9,440 nt of DNA. Source: Acidimicrobiaceae bacterium. GTDB lineage: Bacteria > Actinomycetota > Acidimicrobiia > Acidimicrobiales > Microtrichaceae. The stretch spans positions 6,151 to 15,590 of the forward strand of contig DORQ01000292.1 of assembly GCA_003514205.1 (NCBI GenBank), in the 5' to 3' direction. The position numbers and the translations under genes are program-made. Below the pieces are notes generated by a model. The model searched no databases. It worked only from the letters and a program-made list of their open reading frames with translations, and had not been told where the DNA came from. Positions 1 to 7,300 of the stretch are shown here, in pieces (positions within the stretch are counted from its first letter, which is position 1; every line of letters begins with the position of its first letter).

Positions 1-26
1 AGCTCGAAAGACGGCAGCTCGAAAAG

Positions 27-2213
27 CTAGAACACTCGCGATCGGAATGATCGCAGCGATGTCGCAACTCTCAGTCGCTGTATCCGAGCCTGCGGTCGCA
101 ACTCTGCCTCGAATGCTCCAAGATGCACGATCGCCTCGGTCGCCTCGGCCTCAGACACCTCGTGGGGACTGAATCGAGCCCTCGTCGCGAGCTTCCCGAG
201 GGCGGCAATTGCGCTACCGACGGCAAAGGTGTTCTGCACAAGCTTCGCTCGTTCCAGATCGGTCACTGATTGGCCGATCTTTACTCGATGATCTGCGAGT
301 AAGAACCCGGCAACTCGAGATGCACCAAGGATGCGTTCACGATTCGACTCGTTGCGTAACAGCCTCCTGCGACGGTACTGCTTGTAGCGAATGATTCCTG
401 CGAGCATTGCCAGGAGAAGAAGGAGGCCAGCCCCAGTCATTGCTGCAGCTGTATCAAACGTCGACCACGTATCCGCGACGAGGTCAGGGTCCTTTCGGTC
501 TGACTTGGAGGTGATCTCGGGCGCCGTCGTTGGCGGAGGGACCGGCACATCAAGCTGCTTTGAAGCTACCTCTGGAGGAGGAGACTGCTGTTGGGTCGAG
601 TCCTCAGCAGGAACCACGTCGATCTTCGCCCATCGCCCACCGGAAAACGCCACTTCCGGCCACGCTGTGGCTTGAGATGAGGTCACGGACCTTCCCCCCT
701 CGGTTTCGAATCCAGCAACGAGGCGCACTGGAAGACCTGCAGCAGTCGCCAGCAGCGCGTATGCAGCGACGAACTGCTCAGCGGAACCGCGCTTGGTTTC
801 GAACAGAAACACCGACAGCATCAGTGCCGAATGCCCCTCGGGTGCCTCAGGGTCCAAGGCGTAGTTCTGTTGCAAATACTGGCCGATTCTCTGGGCCTTC
901 AGGTCATCAGTCGGCTCAGAATTCGCAATCTGCGCTGCCAAGTCACGAATGGCAGATGGGATTGAGAAGCCATTCATATCCGCCATGAAGGCCGGGTCTC
1001 GGTCAGCAATTGCGGCGGCACCAGATACGCCTGAGGCCTGCTCAGGACGCGAAGCCACGGTGTATCGATCACCTTCCCGGATCAGATTCGGCGCTCGCAG
1101 ATGCGAAACAGCTTCATCCGTTTCTGCTGGCCGCGAGAGGTCGACGGTGACAACCGATGGGGTCGGCAGCCAATGGCCCTGCAGTTTCGCGATTGTCACC
1201 GAGACCTCAGTATCGGTGAGGCCTGCACGCCGTTGGGCGGCAGCTGAGATGCTTCTCGTGAGCCGAACCGGCCCTGTCGGCATCCAGGTCACTCCGTCAT
1301 ATCGATCCATCACTGCAAGGCGCCAGCGACGGACTGAGGAACTCGATGCCTCGAACATGAGTCGCTCGGGTGATAACTCGCGTAGCTGCCGGCTCAGGGC
1401 GAGTGGGCTGCCTTCGAACCGGGCAACTGGTGTCCCTCGACTACGGTCCCGCACATCGACTCGCGTCCCCTCGGCGATCACGCCCTGGAGTAGCACCGGC
1501 AGGAGGACGACCATGACCAGGGCGACCAGCCCAACAATCTGGCGAGGGGCTGAACTGAATTGCTGCGCACCCAGTCTCGCTGCCGCCTTCTCAGTCGATA
1601 CCGAAGAAACTGAGCCTCCCACGAGCGTTGCCGATTCGATTGAGCGCTCCTTGCGGAGCCGCTCGGAGAGCGCGAGCAGGCCGAAGCTCACGAGCAGCGC
1701 GGCCCCACACTGGAGGCCGCTAGGAAGAGCTGGCGCTGCAAACATTGCCAAGAGCGAGAACGTGGCGAACGGAGCGAGAAGGATCGGAGATCCCAGGTGA
1801 TCTCGAGCTGCAGTTCGACCAGTCACAGCGCCACAGGTGGCCACGAGAAGGCCAAGAAAGCCTGCTGGAATCGGTGCAACCGGAGAAGGCCAGGGCAACG
1901 CGAGCGCCTCGCCACCGCCGCGGAACGCTGCGCTCATTAGATCCTGTGGAACGCGGCCCTCTGCCCACCAAACGCTCGCCACTGTGCCAGCCACACCGAC
2001 GATCAAGCAGGTGGCTATTTCCACGGGTAGGGGCCGAGCGCGACCAACACAGATGGCGGCCAGCGCGCTCAGACCACCAATGACGGCGTAGGTCACGCTC
2101 CACTGTGTCGAATCAAAGACTCGTCCGCCCGACGCCGCGATAATACAAACGAGCACGACTGCACACCCATTGCGTGCCCGTCCGAGGCTCTTCGCCATCT
2201 GCCCAACGGTCAT
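27..2213 (-). CDS. TgpA-like polytopic membrane protein with a transglutaminase-fold domain, probably catalytically inactive
   Basis: 728 residues. About seven hydrophobic segments lie in the N-terminal third (near residues 16-30, 38-56, 65-84, 117-131, 143-161, 166-183, 225-248). A large extracytoplasmic region follows, then a Gln/Pro-rich linker (539-575), one more membrane helix (about 589-609) followed at once by a basic cluster (KQYRRRRLLR), and a cytoplasmic tail of about 115 residues. This is the architecture of TgpA/DUF3488 proteins. The transglutaminase core is visible at 470-535: GSAEQF (476-481), a helix ending GLPVRLVAGF (493-502), TAWPEV (516-521) and WAKID (528-532). In active members the motifs read GxCEQF and HAWxEV. 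Here the Cys is Ala478 and the His is Thr516, while Asp532 is kept. The codons read cleanly as GCT and ACA. The ATG start overlaps the DUF58 stop by one base (TGATG), and the upstream Shine-Dalgarno match is weak, so coupling is likely. TAG stops at 29-27. Only 26 bases lie beyond, and the next gene is not visible. Domain assignment is firm; loss of activity is inferred. Confidence 0.88.
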   Translation of the reverse strand: MTVGQMAKSLGRARNGCAVVLVCIIAASGGRVFDSTQWSVTYAVIGGLSALAAICVGRARPLPVEIATCLIVGVAGTVASVWWAEGRVPQDLMSAAFRGGGEALALPWPSPVAPIPAGFLGLLVATCGAVTGRTAARDHLGSPILLAPFATFSLLAMFAAPALPSGLQCGAALLVSFGLLALSERLRKERSIESATLVGGSVSSVSTEKAAARLGAQQFSSAPRQIVGLVALVMVVLLPVLLQGVIAEGTRVDVRDRSRGTPVARFEGSPLALSRQLRELSPERLMFEASSSSVRRWRLAVMDRYDGVTWMPTGPVRLTRSISAAAQRRAGLTDTEVSVTIAKLQGHWLPTPSVVTVDLSRPAETDEAVSHLRAPNLIREGDRYTVASRPEQASGVSGAAAIADRDPAFMADMNGFSIPSAIRDLAAQIANSEPTDDLKAQRIGQYLQQNYALDPEAPEGHSALMLSVFLFETKRGSAEQFVAAYALLATAAGLPVRLVAGFETEGGRSVTSSQATAWPEVAFSGGRWAKIDVVPAEDSTQQQSPPPEVASKQLDVPVPPPTTAPEITSKSDRKDPDLVADTWSTFDTAAAMTGAGLLLLLAMLAGIIRYKQYRRRRLLRNESNRERILGASRVAGFLLADHRVKIGQSVTDLERAKLVQNTFAVGSAIAALGKLATRARFSPHEVSEAEATEAIVHLGAFEAELRPQARIQRLRVATSLRSFRSRVF

Positions 2214-3373
2214 CAGAACCGCGCCTTGGCTTTCCAGACGCGGGCGAACTGCGACCCTGATTGAACGTCGATGCAGGGTGATCCCACCACGGGGAGCAAT
2301 TGCGGTCGATCAGAGACACGAATCACGGTGAGCTGGCGGCGAGCTCCAGGCGACTGAGCGAGATCGGTCAGGATTGTCGACCGGGCGCCGGTGACGAGAA
2401 ATATTTGACCAGGTCCTTGCCCTCCTCGGAGCACGTCCCGGCCCGACCGCGCAGATGTTGAGGGAACCTGGCACACGCGAGCAGACATCTCCTGAACTTC
2501 CGCCAGACTTCGCAGGGGACGCATTCGCTTGGAACTCTTCTGATCTTCTGGCCAGGGTGCATCGGTACGTAGGTGCGTAATCAGACGATTCTCCAGACCG
2601 TGAACTGCCACACTTGCAGCGATCTCAACTGCCTCCTCGAATTCGAGCGGCGTCATCGAACGGTCATTCGACTCCAGAATCACGACCCACTCTGGCTGGC
2701 CAATAGACAAGAAGTCCCGCACTTCAAGCGTGCCAGTCCGAGCAGTGCTCGCCCAGTGGATCAGTCTCGGATCATCTCCAGGTTGGTACTCGCGGAGTGC
2801 TCGAAACTCCGAAAGTGGGTCATCAGTGATCCTCTGAGTCGGCTTTGCCTGGAGGTGTAGTCGCGCTTGCTCGTAGCTCTTGCCAAGCGGATGAATCACA
2901 GCATGAACGAGGATCTCTGAGGTGAGTGAGTGAAGCGATCGGCGGGCAGCAAGTCCAAACCAATCCCGTCGCTCCTCCACGAGGGGACCAACCATGTGGA
3001 CTCCTCGCCGATCCAGCGCGACTCGATGGGTCTCCTCGTGGATCTGGTTTGCAGCGAGCGCAGGCACGTCAAGCACGATCGGAACTGCTGCGATGAGATC
3101 GAGAAACTGGGTGGCTGGAAGCGGCCTCGGTGCCCGAATTTTGTGGCGAAGTTCAAATGGCTCGCCGCGCTGAACCATCGGACGAGACAGGGTTCGCTTC
3201 AGGTAGATGCCAGGCGCGGGGCGAGGCCGCGTTGCCGCAACAGCCACCAAGATCAGCCCGATCGCGCCGAGAAGGCCTATCTCCCGATAGCGCAGAAGCA
3301 GCGCAAACACCACGAGCCCAATCGAGCCGACGAGGAGACCCACCCCACTCCGGGTGAGCCGAACTCTTTTCAT
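2213..3373 (-). CDS. DUF58 family membrane protein (vWA-like domain)
   Basis: 386 residues. Two hydrophobic segments near the start (about 9-27 and 32-47), separated by a short basic/acidic turn (RYREI), form a membrane hairpin. A beta-rich region follows (about 55-160), then the DUF58 signature: F190 R...Y196 QPGDDPRLIHW (to 207) and ARTGTLEVRD (211-220). The remainder (about 228-375) resembles the vWA-like fold usual in the family. Its first strand, WVVILESNDRS (229-239), has Glu where a metal-binding Asp of a DxSxS motif might be expected, so metal binding is doubtful. DUF58 proteins are nearly always encoded beside MoxR ATPases and are thought to act with them; the exact biochemical role is not established. 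The ATG overlaps the MoxR stop by four bases (ATGA) and no strong ribosome binding site precedes it, which fits translational coupling. Length is normal for the family. Confidence 0.93.
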   Translation of the reverse strand: MKRVRLTRSGVGLLVGSIGLVVFALLLRYREIGLLGAIGLILVAVAATRPRPAPGIYLKRTLSRPMVQRGEPFELRHKIRAPRPLPATQFLDLIAAVPIVLDVPALAANQIHEETHRVALDRRGVHMVGPLVEERRDWFGLAARRSLHSLTSEILVHAVIHPLGKSYEQARLHLQAKPTQRITDDPLSEFRALREYQPGDDPRLIHWASTARTGTLEVRDFLSIGQPEWVVILESNDRSMTPLEFEEAVEIAASVAVHGLENRLITHLRTDAPWPEDQKSSKRMRPLRSLAEVQEMSARVCQVPSTSARSGRDVLRGGQGPGQIFLVTGARSTILTDLAQSPGARRQLTVIRVSDRPQLLPVVGSPCIDVQSGSQFARVWKAKARF

Positions 3374-4335
3374 CTCGGAACTGGCACCTCGGCGAGGATG
3401 TCGCCGATGATTTCCGCCGCAGTTACGCCGTCGAGCTCGGCGTCTGGGGTGAGAACTAACCGATGAGCGAGCGTCTCCACCGCGACTGCCTTGACGTCAT
3501 CAGGAGTCACAAAGTCGCGCTGATCAGATACTGCCCAGGCTCGCGCTACTGAGAGAAGTGCCAGTGAACCTCGAGTACTCACCCCAATCTGAAGGTCCTC
3601 GCTCTCGCGAGTGCGACCAACGATTTCTACTAGATACTCGATCACTGACCGAGAGGCATCCAATCCCCGAACGAAACTAATGACTCCTTGCATCACCTCT
3701 GGAGTCGTCACTGCGCTGATTTCGGCAACTGGGTCCGCCAGAACCCGGCTCTCAAGAACGTCCTGCTCGGAGAGAGCGTCTGCGTAACCGAGGGAGAGCT
3801 TCATCGCGAAACGATCCAGTTGGACCTCTGGAAGCGGATAGGTTCCCTGATAGTCGATCGGGTTCTGAGTTGCCACCACAAGAAACGGACGAGGTACCTC
3901 GCGAGTCGTTCCATCTGTAGTCACTGTGCGTTCAGACATCACTTCGAGCAAGGCCGACTGGGTCTTCGGCGAGGCACGGTTGATTTCGTCCGCAATCACC
4001 ACGTTCGAGAACACCGGCCCGGGACGGTATCGAAACCGGCCAGTGGCCGGCTCAAAAACACTCACGCCGGTCACGTCGGTTGGCAACAAGTCCGGAGTGA
4101 ACTGAATTCGTTGGGCTTTGCCCCCTAGCGAGGCCGCAATTGCTCGTGCGAGCGAAGTCTTACCGGTTCCCGGGGCATCCTCGATCAGCAGGTGGCCCTC
4201 CGCGAAAAGACAGACCACGGCGAGGCGCACCTTGTCTGCTTTGCCACGAACAACGTGGCTCACGTTCTTCTCGATGCCTTCAAAGACAGATATTGCTGTC
4301 GAAAACTCTTCTGGCGCGACTGTTTCTGTGGTCAC
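3370..4335 (-). CDS. moxR: MoxR-family AAA+ ATPase
   Basis: 321 residues, soluble, full family length. The AAA+ motifs appear in order: Walker A EDAPGTGKT (52-60), Walker B VVIADEINR (112-120) running into the MoxR hallmark ASPKTQSALLEVMSE, sensor 1 ATQNP (155-159, Asn158), arginine-finger region PEVQLDRF (169-176), and the sensor-2/lid segment GVSTRGSLALL (251-261). MoxR ATPases are ATP-driven chaperone-like proteins, often paired with vWA or DUF58 proteins, that help mature or insert partner proteins. The gene lies between the giant repeat protein and DUF58, so the surface protein or the downstream membrane protein is a plausible client; this is inference. The start is GTG at 4335, chosen because AGGAG lies four bases upstream (4344-4340) and the codon overlaps the upstream stop as GTGA. 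Active-site motifs are intact. The symbol is given at family level only. Confidence 0.96.
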   Translation of the reverse strand: MTTETVAPEEFSTAISVFEGIEKNVSHVVRGKADKVRLAVVCLFAEGHLLIEDAPGTGKTSLARAIAASLGGKAQRIQFTPDLLPTDVTGVSVFEPATGRFRYRPGPVFSNVVIADEINRASPKTQSALLEVMSERTVTTDGTTREVPRPFLVVATQNPIDYQGTYPLPEVQLDRFAMKLSLGYADALSEQDVLESRVLADPVAEISAVTTPEVMQGVISFVRGLDASRSVIEYLVEIVGRTRESEDLQIGVSTRGSLALLSVARAWAVSDQRDFVTPDDVKAVAVETLAHRLVLTPDAELDGVTAAEIIGDILAEVPVPR

Positions 4336-7300
4336 GGTGCTCCTACTTCGATAGTGATAGTCGCGGAGTCGGTGCCCCCGCGTCCGTCGCTGACGATATA
4401 TGTGATCTTCGCAGTCCCTACGTACTCAGCTGACGGAGTGAAGGACACCGCTGTTCCTCCCCCGACAACTGCAACAACTCCATCGCCATCAACCAGCGAG
4501 GCTGACAGCACCTCCAGTGAATCACCATCGGGGTCGGAATCGTTACTCAGAACGGACACAGTGACTTCCTGGCCGGAGACGGTTGAGGAACTATCATTTC
4601 GTGCTCTCGGGCTTCGGTTCTCTCGCGTTACCTGTATCGAGACGGTTGAGGAGGCGCTCCCGCCATTTCCATCAGCCACGGTATAGGCAAACTGGGCGAT
4701 GCCCTCGAAACTCGGACTTGGTTGAAACACGACCCTATTGCCAGAAATTGCTGCCGAGCCGACTCCTGAGGGGACCGCGCCGAGGGCCGTGACGTAGAGA
4801 TTGTCTCCATCGGGATCAGAATCGTTGGCAACCACGTTCACGGTCACCGAATTTGGCGACACCACTGATGCCGAATCAGGGTTGGCAACCGGCGCGTTAT
4901 TCACGGCCTCTATCCTGACGGTGACCTCCGCTGAGGCCTGGAGTCCTCCGGGATCAGTGATCGTGTATCTGAAGGAACCTGTTCCAACGACGCCAGGGGT
5001 TGGAACAAAGAGCACACCGTTGGACACGAGGGTTGCGGTGCCGTTCACCTCACGACTCACTGCGGTCACTCTCAACGTGTCTCCGTCGGGATCGGAGTCA
5101 TTGGCAAGCACGGCAATCTCAACTGCCCGATTCGACTTGACCGAGGCGGCGTCAGGATTAGCGATCGGTGCCTGGTTCACTCGAATAGAGACTGTCGCCG
5201 TGGCCTCGTCTCCGCAGGAATTGCGGACGGTATACCGAAACTGCGCAACACCGTTGAATCCTGGATCGGGAACGAACCGCACAACTCCGGGAGATATGAC
5301 AGTCACGCTCGCATTTGAAGGAGTTGTCACTTCGAAGGTCCCGCTCGATTGCGAGTCGTTCGCGAACAGATCCACAACCTTTGCAACCCCGTAGCCAGTC
5401 ACGAACGAGTCGCTCGTCAACACAGGAACTGGTGCCGAGCATGCCCCGACGATGATGGTGACCTTTGCCGAGTCGGTCAGTCCCCCATCATCTGCAATCA
5501 CGTACTGGAGTTGGGTTGAGCCACTGAACTTCTCGCTGGGCGTAAAGCGAATCTGATTGCCAACAACCACTGCAGTGCCACCACCGGCCGATTCAACTGA
5601 GGAAATCGTGAGCGGGCCGCCGTCAGGGTCGATGTCATTCAGCAATACGGGAATCGTCACTGCCTTTTCGAATGCGGTCTCAACCTGATCTGCGGTCGCA
5701 ATTGGTGGGCGGTTCGCTGGCGGTTGCACCGTGAGGAAAATCGTCGCAGTTGCGGTCAGCAGGTCAGCGTCACGAATCGTGTAGTTGACCTCGTACTTGC
5801 CTGGCCGTTTGGTCGGTCGCAGGGTAACCGTGCGGCCCGTCGCCTGAGCGACCACCTCAGGGGACTGCGAGGCAACCGAGAGAATCGTGATCTCGCTCGC
5901 AGGACCGTCAGGATCAATGTCATTCGAAAGTACGTCGACAGTGACGACAGCACCACCAACGGAGACAGCAGAATCGTCCTCAGCTACTGGCGCGGAGCGC
6001 TGCCTCTGGCGAATCTGAATGATGACTAGTCCAGTTGCAGTGTGATCGTTTCTGTCTGAGATCACATATGAGAAGCTCGCCACGCCCACGAAACTTGGCC
6101 CAGCGGTGAACACCACGTCCTTGCCAGCCGCCACTGCCGAGCCGTGTGAAGCGGCCCCAACGCTTTGGAGGTCGAGAGTGTCGCCATCGGGGTCAGAATC
6201 GTTGTTCAATACCGCGATACGAATTGTTGCGCCGGGAACTGTCTCGGCGCGGTCATCGGCCGCTGTCGGTGCGGCGTTCACATCTGAGGCCTCGAGAACG
6301 GTAACCGTAATTCGGCCTCGGGCAGTCTTGCCGGCGCTATTGGCGACCACATAGCTCAGTCGATACACCCCAGGCTCGCCGCTCGGAGGGGTGAACTGCA
6401 CCGTCGAGCCCGTTACGCGGACCTTTCCCTCTGACGCAGTAGGGGTACCAACCAACGACAGAGACAGACCATCTGGGTCTGAGTCATTCGCAAGCGGTGT
6501 GATCTCGACCATCTTTGCCCCGCGAGAGGTAACTGCATCATCGACAGCATTGGGTGAACCTCCCGTTGGAGATCCCACCTCCACGACCACCGTCGCTGAA
6601 GAGGATGCACCCGCAAGGTCGGCGATCGTATACAGAAACGAGACTCGACCGCGTTGACGACTTGTTGGAGTGAACCGCAGCGTCGAAGCATTGAGTTGAA
6701 CTACTGAGCCCGACTCCGGCTGGGTGAACCCAACAATGGTCAGTGGGTCGTCATCTGGATCGACATCGTTGCTCAACACAGAAAGATTGATTGGCCCGCC
6801 TGAGGACTGGGCGAGGTCATCAGAAGCGATTGGCGCCCGGTTGTCAGCGAGAGCGAGCACAACGACGGTGAGTGTCGCCGTCGACGTCAGCCCCGTTGGG
6901 TCCTGGATGGTGTAGCGAATCTGTCGTGGACCTAGCGTCGCTGCGTCGGCGGTTACCTCAAGTGATTGCGAGGCCGAGATCGTTGCAACAATGCCAGAGG
7001 GAGCAACCACCTGCACGATCTGAAGCGTGTCGTTGTCTGGGTCAAAGTCATTTCCCAGGACATCGATATTCTTCATCCGCGTACCAACGAGTGTTGCTCG
7101 GTCATTCACTGCCACCGGTGCCCGGTTGTTGCGTGCAATGCCGTCGACCTCGATCGTCACCGTGGCCTCGCCCTGCCCACCAAATCCATCGTCAACCGTG
7201 TAGGCGAACGAGTCAGTTCCGCTGAACTCGAGCGTTGGCGAGTAGCGCACAATTCCATCCACCACGTTGACCGTGCCGTGAGTGCCTTGCGTCACCCGTG

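Noticed and set aside
1..24. AGCTCGAAA repeated at 1-9 and 16-24 just beyond the TgpA-like stop
   Set aside because: Two nine-base copies at the window edge; too short and cut off by the edge to call a terminator, an operator or the start of another gene.
469..590. Pro/Gln-rich tract in the TgpA-like protein as a possible frameshift or fusion point
   Set aside because: The frame is continuous into a membrane helix and basic tail, matching the usual TgpA layout, so this is a normal linker.
949..1800. 283-codon open frame on the plus strand
   Set aside because: Antisense to the TgpA-like gene; Arg/Ser/Thr-rich with no motif. The minus-strand frame has clear membrane segments and family motifs.
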